Part shown: positions 1 to 10,195 of the stretch, piece after piece | Layout: each line of letters starts with the position of its first letter | How positions within the stretch are numbered: position 1 is the first letter of the stretch | Assembly: GCF_009733535.1 (NCBI RefSeq) | Contig: NZ_SMMI01000003.1 | Coordinates: 248,001 to 312,000, forward strand | DNA from: Sphingobacterium endophyticum | GTDB lineage: Bacteria; Bacteroidota; Bacteroidia; Sphingobacteriales; Sphingobacteriaceae | Direction of reading: 5' to 3' | DNA length: 64,000 nucleotides | The notes under the pieces: model-generated | Databases searched by the model: none | What the model saw: the letters and a program-made list of their open reading frames with translations, nothing else | Told to the model about the DNA's origin: nothing | Program-made: the position numbers and the translations under genes

Positions 1-1
1 T

Positions 2-2191
2 GGGGTGCCGACCCCTCTTTCAAGGTATATTAAAGAAAATCTCAGTACCGTAGAATATACGGTCCCCATCAATAAAAAACACTTTCCAATTATTAGTAAT
101 ACCTCTGATTCTAAAGATCCGATATTAATTGAGGATCAGCAAAACATCGTTGAAACAACTTCTGATTATTTTAAGATGGTTCCTTATGAATGGATTGCAG
201 GAAATCAAGAGCGTGTATTTCAACATCCTAACGAGGTGGTACTAACAGCTTCGAGAGCTAAGGAGTATTTCCCAAATGTGGAGTTAAAAGATCTTGTTGG
301 AAAGACTTTGAAATATGATACCTTGATGTACTCCATTGCAGGTGTTGTAAAAGATTTGGAACATCCCAGTAGCTTTCTGGCTAAAGAATTTATGAATGTT
401 TCAAGTAATGACTGGAATAGTGATAATTGGCTAACCTTTATGTCAGATTACACCTTGTTCGTTCAATTAAAGGACCTGAATAGCAAAAGTTCTTTTGTTG
501 ATCAAGCAAGTAAGAAGGTTTTTGAAATGACAAATGAGGAGTTTAGTAAATCAGATTCAAAAGCAAGGGTTGGAATTACAGCATTAGCGGATGTGCATTT
601 TGACCAGAACCTACAAGACAGCACAAATATTAAAATACTATATGGGTTGATTGGTATTGGGATTTTCTTAATGCTACTAGCAACTATTAACTATATTAAC
701 TTAACAACTGCACAGGTTCCTTATAGGGCAAAAGAAATCGGAATCCGAAAAACTTTGGGAGAACAACCATTTGATGTTAGTAAATCATTTTTCTTTGAAA
801 CTTTTATTATCACAGCTATTGCACTATTACTTTCCCTCCCACTGACTAAAATCTTTGAAAAAACTTTTGCCTCCTTTCTGCCAGCCAACATAAACTCATT
901 TTCGGATCAATGGCCGGTTATCCTATTTATATTGGCGCTATTGATTATAATCACATTTATTGCAAGTATATATCCTGTATATTTAATCAATAAGGTTCAA
1001 ATATCGGAAGTCATTAAAATGAAGGGGATAGGCAAACTTTCCTTAGGGAGTATCTCTTTACGCAAAGTGTTAATTGTATTCCAATTTATTATTGCCCAAA
1101 TATTCGTGATAGCCACTTTTATTATGGGACTGCAAATGAAACATACCATGAAATCTGATTTAGGATTTAATTATAATGCGATCGTGACCTTTCAATTACC
1201 ATTCAAAAAACATCAAAATAGTGATGTAGATCCGTATGTTTTTAAATCTGCTGTAGAAAAGCATAGCCAAGTAGAAGGTGTATCTCTTGGCCATTTTCCA
1301 TTGAGCAATGACCATTGGGGGAATAATGTCTCCACGGCATCAGACACTGGTGAAGTAAAGGTGAATATGCCTATAAAGTTTATTGACAATGACTATTTAA
1401 AAGTTTATAAAATTAAATTACTAGCAGGAAGGCCTATGACTATTGCAGATACCAGTTCGGGAGTGATCCTCAACAAAATTGCTATTGAAGAATTGGGGTT
1501 CCGCACTCCAACAGATGCTATAGGCAAGCCAGTTCAAACTTATGGCAAGGACAGAACAATAACCGGAGTAGTTGAAGACTTCAATAGTAAAACCCTTCAT
1601 TCCGAAAAAAAGAGTATTGCGCTATTAACATCTGCATACAGAGGTCAGCTGCAAAGGGCCTCCATAAAATTGAAAGATGACCCTAAAACATGGAAATCAA
1701 GTTTAGAAACAATTGAAAAAGAATGGAAAACAATATATCCAAATGCTCCTTTTGCTTTTGAGTTTTATGATCAGAAAATGCGTCAATTCTATGAAAGTGA
1801 TTATAAGTTTTCCAAGATTATCAATCTTTCCACAGGGATCACCATTTTATTAAGTTGTTTAGGTTTAATCAGCTTAGTTACTATCTCTACTGCTCAAAGA
1901 ACTAAGGAAATTGGTATCCGAAAAGTTCTTGGAAGTACGATTGCAGGAATAGTTGGTCTTCTATCAAAAGACTATTTGAAACTCATTTTTATATCGATTT
2001 TAATTGCCTCTCCGATTGCTTGGTGGGCATCAAACAAATGGTTGCAGGATTTTGCCTATAAAATTGAACTATCCTACTGGATGTTCCTAATTCCTGCTAT
2101 CGCAACAATAATTATTGCTTTTTTAACAATGGGGTACCATTCGCTCAAAGCCGCAAAGGCTAATCCTGTAGATAGCTTAAGGGATGAATAA
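2..2191 (+). CDS. MacB/FtsX-type ABC transporter permease, 5' end outside window
   Basis: This is an inner-membrane permease of the MacB/FtsX type, expected to work with an ATPase in moving a substrate across or out of the envelope. The reading frame is open to the left edge, so the GTG at position 5 is internal and not a start. Compared with the neighbours of 798 and 800 residues, about 70 N-terminal residues (first helix and start of the periplasmic domain) are missing. Visible are a MacB-like periplasmic domain, a three-helix block beginning around visible residue 211, the cytoplasmic motif RAKEIGIRKTLGE, a second periplasmic domain, and a C-terminal FtsX block with QRTKEIGIRKVLGS. It ends in NPVDSLRDE, exactly as the next two genes do. 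It is the first of three tandem paralogs; the ATPase gene follows the third. The substrate is unknown. Confidence 0.9.
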   Translation, partial: GVPTPLSRYIKENLSTVEYTVPINKKHFPIISNTSDSKDPILIEDQQNIVETTSDYFKMVPYEWIAGNQERVFQHPNEVVLTASRAKEYFPNVELKDLVGKTLKYDTLMYSIAGVVKDLEHPSSFLAKEFMNVSSNDWNSDNWLTFMSDYTLFVQLKDLNSKSSFVDQASKKVFEMTNEEFSKSDSKARVGITALADVHFDQNLQDSTNIKILYGLIGIGIFLMLLATINYINLTTAQVPYRAKEIGIRKTLGEQPFDVSKSFFFETFIITAIALLLSLPLTKIFEKTFASFLPANINSFSDQWPVILFILALLIIITFIASIYPVYLINKVQISEVIKMKGIGKLSLGSISLRKVLIVFQFIIAQIFVIATFIMGLQMKHTMKSDLGFNYNAIVTFQLPFKKHQNSDVDPYVFKSAVEKHSQVEGVSLGHFPLSNDHWGNNVSTASDTGEVKVNMPIKFIDNDYLKVYKIKLLAGRPMTIADTSSGVILNKIAIEELGFRTPTDAIGKPVQTYGKDRTITGVVEDFNSKTLHSEKKSIALLTSAYRGQLQRASIKLKDDPKTWKSSLETIEKEWKTIYPNAPFAFEFYDQKMRQFYESDYKFSKIINLSTGITILLSCLGLISLVTISTAQRTKEIGIRKVLGSTIAGIVGLLSKDYLKLIFISILIASPIAWWASNKWLQDFAYKIELSYWMFLIPAIATIIIAFLTMGYHSLKAAKANPVDSLRDE

Positions 2192-2267
2192 GGTATAGGA
2201 TCAATATTAGAGAAATGAGGTAAAAAGGTAAAATGGATAAAGAATATTAAATTAATAGCAGAGGATT

Positions 2268-4670
2268 ATGATTTTAAATGATTTGAAAATAGCATGGAGA
2301 AACCTTTGGAGAAATAAAACATTTTCAATCCTTAATATTTTAGGATTAACCTTGGGTTTCACAGGATTTATTCTTTCTTATCAATATATAAATAGGGAAA
2401 TGAGCTATGATCGCTGGAATCCAAAATTTGATGATATTTATCAGATTGGATTAGAATTGAATGGTCAATACAGCATAGAGACTGTTCCTTCAATGGCACC
2501 AATGATTAAGGACAATTTTCCTGAAGTGGAGCTGGCTGGAAGGTATATGGTTTATCCTTTCGGTGGCTATCCAATTGCTGGTGAGTCAACGCTGTATATG
2601 AAAAATGGAGCAATCCTAGATTCTGCAGCTGCTGAAATCTTCCAGGTTCAAAGTATTAACGGTCCTATTTTTAAATCCAAAGAACAAAAAGAAGCTACGC
2701 TGATTAATGAGAGAGATGCCAAATTATTATTCAAAGCTGAGGATTTACAATTTTTAGAACCGAAAATCATTCCTATGCTCCCTATTAATCTTGGGATGCA
2801 AGAAACTATTAATGGAATCATTAAAGAACGACCGCCATCTCTAATCAACCAAGATGCAATTTTCATCAGAGATATTGCTGATGAAAAAGCTGCGGGAAAT
2901 CCTTTCACATACCAAACTTTTATCCAAGTTAGGAAGGGCACTAATATTCAAGCCTTAAAGGATAAGATTAATGCACTATACTTAAGTGAAATTGCCACTT
3001 ATGATAAAATTAAATCCACCTCATTTTCCAAAGGAAACATTTATTTAGAACCATTGGCAAATATTCATTTGATGCCAAAAGCTGGATCAAATACAGGTTA
3101 TCTTATTATATGGATCATAGGAATTCTTTCAGCAATTATCCTAATTCTTGCCTCAGCGAATTTTGCTAATATGATCATGGCACAGGCAGACCATCGTGTA
3201 AAGGAATTGGCAATTAAAAAAATATTGGGAAGTAGCAGAGCGGCAATAATTGGTCAATTGTTGATCGAGGTATTTATTTTAACCTTGCTATCTGCTTTTT
3301 TAAGTTTAATTGCTCTTGCAATATCAGGAAATGTACTACAAAAATGGTTTAATGATGATCTTATACATTATATTTTTTCGGTCCAAACCATCATTCAATT
3401 GGTATTAGCGTTAGTAACGACTACTCTATTGTCGGGAATCTATCCTGCTTTGGTGCTTTCTGGATATAAAAGCATTTATCTTTTAAAGGGTGGGGCTACA
3501 AAAACAATTAAAAATTTTACATTTCGAAATGCCCTCTTAACTTTTCAGGTCATATTTGCCATTATATTTATTGTTGGGATGTTTGTTGTCCAGCAACAAG
3601 TAAAATTTATTCAGAATACAGATAAGGGGTTTGAGCCTGAACAGATTATAAACTTTAATGGAATTGGTCTATATTTCAATTCTGCAATGGATGGAAACTT
3701 TGAAGATTTTAAAAAAAGGTTAATTAATGATCCCAGTATAGTTTCGGCATCTTCCCCTACCAATGTACCTGGATTCGGAGAAAGACCCATGAAAATGGAA
3801 TTTTTTTCAAACACTACTAAACATGATTTGGAACATATTGGTATCGATCCACGATATTTTGAAACTTTGAATATCGAAAAAATAGCAGGTGATGACCATA
3901 TATCCTTAAGCCAAATCTTAAAAGATAGCTTATCAAATTATGCAGTAATCAATGAGACTGCAGCAAAATCATTAGGGTTGACAAACCCCATAGGTTCAAG
4001 AATTTCAGGTTGTAATGTCAATTTTAATATTATTGCTGTAGTTAAGGATAGTAAAGCATATGGGTTTGAGGAAAAAGTTGCCCCTACGGTTTACAGCTAT
4101 AAAAATGAATGTGCTGCCGGAAGGATGAAAATAACTTTAATGGTGAAGGCAGCGCCTGGAATGGTCGACCAAGCTATAAAAGTCGTTGAAAAGGAATGGC
4201 AGAAAAATGAATATTCTCAAGATCTTCCTTTAGACTATAAATTTATGGATCAACAATATGCAGCTCTGCATGCTAAACAGGTAGAAATGCAATCAGCATT
4301 CAATATTTTCAGTATAATTTCGGTAATTATTGCCTCCCTTGGTCTATTTAGCATGTCGGCTTATCAAGTTACTTTGAAACGAAAAGAAATGAGTGTAAGA
4401 AAAGTGCTTGGAGCTTCTGTAAAATCCATATTCATTCAATTGAATAAACCATTTATTAAGATTTTTACTATTGCATCTATAATTGCCATACCCCTTGCAT
4501 TTTTATTGATAAGGGGCTGGTTAAACAATTTTGCTTATCATATTTCTATTCAGTGGTGGTATTTTGGATTAGCATTAATATTGGTTTTAATTATAATTCT
4601 ACTTACCATAAGCTATCAATCCATTCAAGCAGCTAAAGAAAATCCTGTAGACAGCTTAAGGGATGAATAA
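2268..4670 (+). CDS. MacB/FtsX-type ABC transporter permease
   Basis: This is a full-length paralog (800 residues) of the flanking permeases. The N-terminus shows the family hallmark, a cytoplasmic AWRNLWRNK followed by the first membrane helix, then a MacB-like periplasmic domain to about residue 270. A first three-helix FtsX block follows (motif DHRVKELAIKKILGS), then a second periplasmic domain, then a C-terminal FtsX block with LKRKEMSVRKVLGAS. The tail is NPVDSLRDE. It lies 76 bases after the first permease and 94 before the third, so the three are probably co-transcribed. Such internally duplicated permeases are common in Bacteroidota; their substrates (peptides, drugs or lipoproteins) cannot be read from sequence. 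Confidence 0.93.
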   Translation: MILNDLKIAWRNLWRNKTFSILNILGLTLGFTGFILSYQYINREMSYDRWNPKFDDIYQIGLELNGQYSIETVPSMAPMIKDNFPEVELAGRYMVYPFGGYPIAGESTLYMKNGAILDSAAAEIFQVQSINGPIFKSKEQKEATLINERDAKLLFKAEDLQFLEPKIIPMLPINLGMQETINGIIKERPPSLINQDAIFIRDIADEKAAGNPFTYQTFIQVRKGTNIQALKDKINALYLSEIATYDKIKSTSFSKGNIYLEPLANIHLMPKAGSNTGYLIIWIIGILSAIILILASANFANMIMAQADHRVKELAIKKILGSSRAAIIGQLLIEVFILTLLSAFLSLIALAISGNVLQKWFNDDLIHYIFSVQTIIQLVLALVTTTLLSGIYPALVLSGYKSIYLLKGGATKTIKNFTFRNALLTFQVIFAIIFIVGMFVVQQQVKFIQNTDKGFEPEQIINFNGIGLYFNSAMDGNFEDFKKRLINDPSIVSASSPTNVPGFGERPMKMEFFSNTTKHDLEHIGIDPRYFETLNIEKIAGDDHISLSQILKDSLSNYAVINETAAKSLGLTNPIGSRISGCNVNFNIIAVVKDSKAYGFEEKVAPTVYSYKNECAAGRMKITLMVKAAPGMVDQAIKVVEKEWQKNEYSQDLPLDYKFMDQQYAALHAKQVEMQSAFNIFSIISVIIASLGLFSMSAYQVTLKRKEMSVRKVLGASVKSIFIQLNKPFIKIFTIASIIAIPLAFLLIRGWLNNFAYHISIQWWYFGLALILVLIIILLTISYQSIQAAKENPVDSLRDE

Positions 4671-4764
4671 TTTTAAAACTGCACGTTCGCTTATTGGATT
4701 TTGTTCAAAAACAAGATTAAGCTAGATAAACAATTATTAATAACATTTACATATTTTGAATTAA

Positions 4765-7161
4765 ATGAATAGCATAAAATTAGCATACCGGAATATTGTA
4801 AAGAATGGATCTTATACCGTTATCAATGTATTGGGATTAACCCTGGCTTTTACTTTATGTTTATTGGTTTTTTCGGTATTAAGCGAAGAAAAATCATACG
4901 ACACGAGTTGGTCCAAGGCGAATCGAATTTATCGGATTAACACGGTTGAATTGGATAAAGGTATTGAAGGAGAAATAAACCAAGTTTACGCAAATCTAGG
5001 CTTGGAGTTAAAGAATCAATTTCCTGAAGTTGAAGCTGCTGCAGCTATGTTCAGTCGAGAAATTTTTTTAAATCTCGGAACTGATCAAACAGTTGAGGTT
5101 CGTTCAATCTTTATGCAAAAAGATGCCTTTAATATCTTGGACTTTAAAATAATTGAAGGAAATCCAAACATATTGGTTGCTGGGAAAACGAATATCATGA
5201 TTAATCGAGAATTCAGGGACAAATATTTTAAAGGGGAAAATGTTATCGGAAAATTGATTAAGTCTTCGGATCCGCTATTAGAAGAAAGCGAGAATGTGGG
5301 ATACGTTATTGTTGCAGTTTTCGATGAAATTCCCTATAACTCAACTTTTAGGACACCAGTAATAACTTTTTCTGAAGTTTTAAATAATAAACTTTCTAAA
5401 AATGGAGATGGATACTATCAAGAGCAGTATATTGCATTAAAACCAAACACGGATATTGCAGCTTTTTCTCAGAAAGCCAATAAATGGTACAAAGATTTTC
5501 TTTCAGATTCTGCTGTAAAGAATTTTAGTTTTCGATTTCAACCATTGAAGGAAATCTACATGAATCCGGTAAGCCATTCCGACATTTATGGAAATGAAAA
5601 AACAACATTTATTTTTCAAATTATCGCACTATTAGTCCTAGTTATATCTTTTATTAATTTTATAAACCTTTATGCTGTAAGAACCATAAAACGCATCAAG
5701 TCGCTTAACCTTCATAAAATATTGGGAGCAAGTAGATATTCATTGATTAAATCACTCTTGCTGGAAACTATTATTATTTTTTTGATTGCCGCCTTAATTA
5801 GTATTTTCTTTTACTTATTAGCATTACCTCCTTTAGAAAGTTTCCTTAATTTCAAACTATATTTTACTCGTGAAATTGTAGGTAGCATTCTCATTTATTT
5901 CATACTTACTGTTCTACTTTCTGGATTAATAATTGGTTTCTATCCTGCCTGGATAGTATCCAATATTAAATCATCAGAAGCTTTGAAAAATAAATTATCG
6001 AAAGTTTCTAATGTGGAGGTTTGGATGAAAAAATCTTTAATCATTTTCCAATTTAGTGTTTCACTGATCGTCATTGTTGGCTTGATTACAGTCAAGTCCC
6101 AATTGAACTTAATTCAAAATACTCCAAAAGGATTAAATACGGAAAATCTTCTCAATATTAAACAACTCTACTTGTCCAATAAATCTTCTACCATAAAAAA
6201 TGAGCTATTGCGAATTCCAGGAGTAGAAAAAGTAAGTATTTCAGCATGGAGGCCTAATATAGGTTCTGGATATCTAGCAAGAACTGTGGATGATAAAAAG
6301 AATGTAGGTGAAAAAATCAGAGTTAGTTTTATTGGGGGGGATGCTGATTTCACACCCTTGTTAGATATTAAGCTTATAGCGGGTAGAAACCTTACTGAAA
6401 AGGACTATATCGGCCATCCTAAACCTAACCCTAAATTTGAGGGCGATGAATTTTTAAATGCACTCATTACCGAAAGCACTGCAAAAAGGTTAGGCTTATC
6501 TGATCTTGGGATTCCAATTCAAGGTTTAGATATAATTCCGGTTGGAATAGTTGCAGATTTTCATAGTGAGTCATTTCATAAGCCTCTATCTCCGACAGTC
6601 ATACTGGCAAAGGACTTTCAGGAATATGGAAATATATTGATAAAAATAAAAGATGGACAAGAAAATGTTGTTGGAAAACGGATTACCCAAACCATGTACA
6701 AACATTTTCCAGATAAATATTTTAATTTTGAATGGGTTGATGATTTGATTGCCAACAATTATCAGAAAGAATTAAAACAAGCGCAAATCTTTACCTTATC
6801 TGCCTTTTTGGCGCTTTTTATATCAGCATTAGGTGTTACGGGATTGATTCTACAAAGTGTGGAACAAAGGACTAAGGAAATAGGTATCCGTAAAGTTTTG
6901 GGAGCATCAATTGCCAGTATTTCCAATCTGTTTGGAAAAGAATATGTTTTGATGATTATTATTGCTATTGTTATTGCCAGTCCAATAGCCTGGATTTTAG
7001 CTAACAAATGGCTTGAGGATTTTGCATTTAAAACAGAAGTAAAATTGTGGTTTTTCGGCTCTGCAGGATTCATCGTATTAATCGTCACTTTAATCACCGT
7101 TAATATTCAAACAATAAAAGCTGCCCTAGTTAATCCTGTAGATAGCTTAAGGGATGAATAA
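4765..7161 (+). CDS. MacB/FtsX-type ABC transporter permease
   Basis: This is the third tandem permease (798 residues), with the same duplicated layout: an N-terminal helix after LAYRNIVKNGSY, a periplasmic MacB-like domain, an FtsX block with IKRIKSLNLHKILGAS, a second periplasmic domain, and a final FtsX block with EQRTKEIGIRKVLGAS. The C-terminus is again NPVDSLRDE. The first cytoplasmic motif (KSLNLHK) is more diverged than the second (KEIGIRK), so the two halves appear to evolve at different rates. An intergenic region of 224 bases separates it from the ATPase gene, which may therefore also have its own promoter. Confidence 0.93.
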   Translation: MNSIKLAYRNIVKNGSYTVINVLGLTLAFTLCLLVFSVLSEEKSYDTSWSKANRIYRINTVELDKGIEGEINQVYANLGLELKNQFPEVEAAAAMFSREIFLNLGTDQTVEVRSIFMQKDAFNILDFKIIEGNPNILVAGKTNIMINREFRDKYFKGENVIGKLIKSSDPLLEESENVGYVIVAVFDEIPYNSTFRTPVITFSEVLNNKLSKNGDGYYQEQYIALKPNTDIAAFSQKANKWYKDFLSDSAVKNFSFRFQPLKEIYMNPVSHSDIYGNEKTTFIFQIIALLVLVISFINFINLYAVRTIKRIKSLNLHKILGASRYSLIKSLLLETIIIFLIAALISIFFYLLALPPLESFLNFKLYFTREIVGSILIYFILTVLLSGLIIGFYPAWIVSNIKSSEALKNKLSKVSNVEVWMKKSLIIFQFSVSLIVIVGLITVKSQLNLIQNTPKGLNTENLLNIKQLYLSNKSSTIKNELLRIPGVEKVSISAWRPNIGSGYLARTVDDKKNVGEKIRVSFIGGDADFTPLLDIKLIAGRNLTEKDYIGHPKPNPKFEGDEFLNALITESTAKRLGLSDLGIPIQGLDIIPVGIVADFHSESFHKPLSPTVILAKDFQEYGNILIKIKDGQENVVGKRITQTMYKHFPDKYFNFEWVDDLIANNYQKELKQAQIFTLSAFLALFISALGVTGLILQSVEQRTKEIGIRKVLGASIASISNLFGKEYVLMIIIAIVIASPIAWILANKWLEDFAFKTEVKLWFFGSAGFIVLIVTLITVNIQTIKAALVNPVDSLRDE

Positions 7162-7385
7162 TTCTTGGGCGGACATTGTCCAATTGTGAACGGAACCTGT
7201 TCGAAACCGAACATATCATGAATTAAAATATTTCTTATAAAACTGAATTTCAAATCATTATATAAATGGCAAACCGATTGTAAGTGCTTCCATGAAAGTC
7301 TGTAATTCAATTACCTGCTATCGTATGCTATTGAATGACTTAAAGATTAATTAAATTAGACACAAAACAACAGCAAATTAATATC

Positions 7386-8045
7386 ATGATAAAACTGGAG
7401 CATATTTTCAAATGGTACAATGTAGGTGGAACGAAATCATTTATTTTAAAAGACATTAATCTAGAGATTAAAGAGGGTGATTTTGTTTCTATCATGGGTC
7501 CTTCAGGTTCTGGAAAGTCAACTCTATTGAACGTTATAGGGATGTTGGATGAACCTGATGAAGGAAATTATTTCTTTATGGATGAGGATGTTCTAAATAT
7601 GAAGGCCAAAAAACGGTCTCAGCTTTTTCAATCGCATATTGGCTATGTTTTTCAGTCCTACCATTTGATCGATGAATTGACTGTATATGAAAATATTGAA
7701 ACTCCATTAATCTATAAAAACCTATCTTCTTCAGAACGTAAAAGTATCGTTTCGGACCTATTGGACAGGTTCAATATTGTAGGTAAAAAAGATCTTTTTC
7801 CTGCCCAGCTTTCAGGAGGTCAACAGCAGGTTGTAGGTATAGCTCGAGCATTGGCAGGATCACCCAAGTTATTACTCGCAGATGAACCCACTGGTAACTT
7901 AAACTCAAAACAGGGGGAAGAAATCATGGAATTATTCAAACAACTCAATGAAGATGGTGTAACCATCATTCAAGTAACACATTCGGAAAAGAATGCGGAA
8001 TATGGTAAATCCATTTTGAATATGCTGGATGGCCAAATAAAATAA
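7386..8045 (+). CDS. ABC transporter ATP-binding protein (MacB/LolD family)
   Basis: This cytoplasmic ATPase of 219 residues probably powers the three upstream permeases. Walker A GPSGSGKST lies at residues 38-46, the Q-loop VFQ at 88-90, the signature LSGGQ at 142-146, Walker B LLLADE at 162-167, and a VTHS switch histidine near 198. Length and motifs fit the MacB/LolD/FtsE branch. After the signature it reads QQQVVGIARA, where most relatives have QQQRVAIARA. This removes a usually conserved arginine and may be specific to the subfamily. With three permeases and one ATPase in this cluster, the ATPase may serve more than one permease pair; that is inference. Confidence 0.93.
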   Translation: MIKLEHIFKWYNVGGTKSFILKDINLEIKEGDFVSIMGPSGSGKSTLLNVIGMLDEPDEGNYFFMDEDVLNMKAKKRSQLFQSHIGYVFQSYHLIDELTVYENIETPLIYKNLSSSERKSIVSDLLDRFNIVGKKDLFPAQLSGGQQQVVGIARALAGSPKLLLADEPTGNLNSKQGEEIMELFKQLNEDGVTIIQVTHSEKNAEYGKSILNMLDGQIK

Positions 8046-8092
8046 TTAAAATTTTAAGGATTTTTGGGATTGCCTTTTATTTCGTAAATTTC

Positions 8093-8953
8093 ATGGTGAA
8101 TGAAAAAGAAATAAAGGCACTCATCTTTCTTTTGGACGATCCCGATCGGGAAATCTTTCAAGAAATTGAGTATAAGTTAATCACCTGTGGGCCGGAGGTC
8201 ATCCCTCTATTAGAACACTCGTGGGAGTCTTCTTTTGATCCACTTTCCCAAAGTAGGATAGAAAATATTATTCACAGAATTCAATATGATCAGGTTAAAA
8301 ACGATCTCCAACTTTGGAAATTAAATAACTCTGAAGACCTTTTAGAAGGTCTATTAATTATCAATCGATATCAATATCCTAATTTGCATGAAGAACAAGT
8401 CTACTATCAATTAGCAGAATTGCGTCGAAATGCATGGTATCATTTGATGTATGATATGAGCCCAGTAGAAAAAGTTAAGCTCTTGAATAATATTATTTTT
8501 CGGGAATTTGGACTATCTGGAAACACCTCAAACTATCATGACCCTCAAAATTCATTTATACACAAGGTATTAGAATCTAAAAAAGGTAATCCAATTAGCT
8601 TAGCCTGTATTTATGCTTTAGTTGCTCAGAAACTTGATATTCCAATCTATGGAGTCAATCTCCCAAAGCATTTTGTTTTAGCCTATGTGGATCCCGAAAA
8701 TGAACATAAAATCCTGTTCTATATCAATGTTTTCAATAGAGGGCAGATAATGCGGGAAGAGGATATCTATGCCTTTTTGAGACAATTAAACCTACCCTTA
8801 TCCGACAACTATACCTTGCCTTGTGATAATATTGCAATTATAAAAAGGGTTCTTAGGAATTTAATCTCAGCATATGAACATGTTGATAACGCAGAAAAAA
8901 AGCTGGAAATAGAAACACTACTCTCTTTAATAGAAGAAGACGAGATTAAATAA
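8093..8953 (+). CDS. SirB1/transglutaminase-like family protein
   Basis: This soluble protein of 286 residues resembles the SirB1/YchA group (Transglut_core2). Residues 1-90 look like a helical, HEAT-like region. The family core follows with KGNPISLACIYALVAQ and then YGVNLPKHFVLAYVD. These blocks are the family's most conserved parts, but a complete transglutaminase Cys-His-Asp triad is not evident, as usual for SirB1-like proteins. The biochemical function is unknown. It starts 47 bases after the ATPase gene, and a hairpin overlapping its stop codon probably ends transcription. Confidence 0.8.
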   Translation: MVNEKEIKALIFLLDDPDREIFQEIEYKLITCGPEVIPLLEHSWESSFDPLSQSRIENIIHRIQYDQVKNDLQLWKLNNSEDLLEGLLIINRYQYPNLHEEQVYYQLAELRRNAWYHLMYDMSPVEKVKLLNNIIFREFGLSGNTSNYHDPQNSFIHKVLESKKGNPISLACIYALVAQKLDIPIYGVNLPKHFVLAYVDPENEHKILFYINVFNRGQIMREEDIYAFLRQLNLPLSDNYTLPCDNIAIIKRVLRNLISAYEHVDNAEKKLEIETLLSLIEEDEIK

Positions 8954-8986
8954 CCTCGTCTTCCCAACAATTTTTTTTATAATCCT
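8936..8986 (+). terminator. Intrinsic terminator overlapping a stop codon
   Basis: A 9-bp stem, GAAGACGAG at 8936-8944 and CTCGTCTTC at 8955-8963, is followed by a run of eight T residues. The left arm and the stop codon of the SirB1-like gene lie inside the hairpin. It is placed between convergent genes. Confidence 0.8.
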
Positions 8987-10069
8987 TTAATTCCTAGCAT
9001 CTAGGGAAATCCCCATTGGCGAGAACATGATTCCAGATTGACTATAAGTATAGGTTGCATTAGGAGCTACGTTCCCATTATCAGATTTTAAGAATCGATA
9101 GACTGCTTTGGAAACTGGGTCTGCAACATATAAATATTTGCTTTCCTTTCTAAAGTCCAATTCAACATCGACTGGTTGTAGAAGCTTTGTGCTTACACCC
9201 TCGATAATTCTACTAGGCTTAATGGTCCCTGATGCCTGACTTATAGCGTTGTAATCATCAAAAATCAATATTCTACCTACATAAGTGGGATTAGTAGCAG
9301 TCCCTTGCTGAACATAGTCAGTCAAGGCTAGCATATTATTTACAGTATCTACTGACATCCCCTGAATATTACTCGAATTTTCAACAGTCAAAATTTTAGA
9401 AGGATCTACTGAATTAATCGTTGAGTCACGCGAAACAATAAGATTGTCATAAATCTCAACACCTCCATTTGTACCAGACTTACTGACAACCAAACCACTT
9501 TTTACAATAGTCACATCCCAATATTCGTTATCATTCTTGAATTGATAAGTTTGTCCAGGTTTATGGAATGTGGTCAACCCTCTTGGCCTATCTAACACAT
9601 AAAATCTCGAAGTATCTGGTTTTATGTTAATTGCATAAAGCTTATCTAGACTTGGGTGGAACACCATTCCCCTAACATTATTTAAGAATCTATGCGATAT
9701 CCTTCCACTATTACTTAATCCCCCAGTCAAACCTATAGTCATCTTATTGATAAAAGTATCGGCTTCCAATGCATAATTGGAGGATTGAAATACAAGCTGT
9801 GCACTGGGATTGAAATAAATGCTTCTTCCCCCTTTGGCATCTGTTAAGGAAGGTGCTGCCCCTTTTGACATTAAAGAATCATCCGAAAATGGCAATAATA
9901 CCACATTATTGAACTTCGTAGCGGAAGTATTTGGATTATAGTTGGAATAAGAAATATACAGTCGAGAAAACACGTTACTTTCAGGCGGTTCGTCATCGTC
10001 CTTTTCACAGGAATAAAACCCTAGGACGGTTGCGATAGCAAGTAGAGCAAAAAGGTACCTTAGTTTCAT
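8987..10069 (-). CDS. Secreted lipoprotein, probable beta-propeller
   Basis: This is a 360-residue protein with a lipoprotein signal peptide. A hydrophobic segment from residues 5 to 18 ends in a lipobox-like FYSC with the cysteine at 21, followed by an acidic KDDDEPPES linker typical of surface-directed lipoproteins in Bacteroidota. The mature part has recurring blocks such as KLYAINIKPDTSRFYVLD and SKYLYVADPVSKAVYRF that resemble NHL or lactonase-type propeller blades. No catalytic motif is recognised. It is transcribed alone, convergent with the SirB1-like gene. A ligand-binding or structural surface role is plausible but not shown. Confidence 0.75.
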   Translation of the reverse strand: MKLRYLFALLAIATVLGFYSCEKDDDEPPESNVFSRLYISYSNYNPNTSATKFNNVVLLPFSDDSLMSKGAAPSLTDAKGGRSIYFNPSAQLVFQSSNYALEADTFINKMTIGLTGGLSNSGRISHRFLNNVRGMVFHPSLDKLYAINIKPDTSRFYVLDRPRGLTTFHKPGQTYQFKNDNEYWDVTIVKSGLVVSKSGTNGGVEIYDNLIVSRDSTINSVDPSKILTVENSSNIQGMSVDTVNNMLALTDYVQQGTATNPTYVGRILIFDDYNAISQASGTIKPSRIIEGVSTKLLQPVDVELDFRKESKYLYVADPVSKAVYRFLKSDNGNVAPNATYTYSQSGIMFSPMGISLDARN

Positions 10070-10195
10070 AAAACAAATAATTTATTACAAATGTATAAAA
10101 TTATCGTTTGCCGAAGAGTTCTGGTAGCGCTAAGAAGTGTTAAAGTTGATTAAATAAATGGTTTTATGTAAAATTGCAGAATAGAATCTTATGCA

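Noticed and set aside
7262..7290. Sigma-54-like promoter (TGGCAAACCGATTGTA) before the ABC ATPase gene
   Set aside because: The -24 GG is present with 10-base spacing but the -12 GC is GT, and no sigma-54 activator gene is in view; the match is too weak to call.
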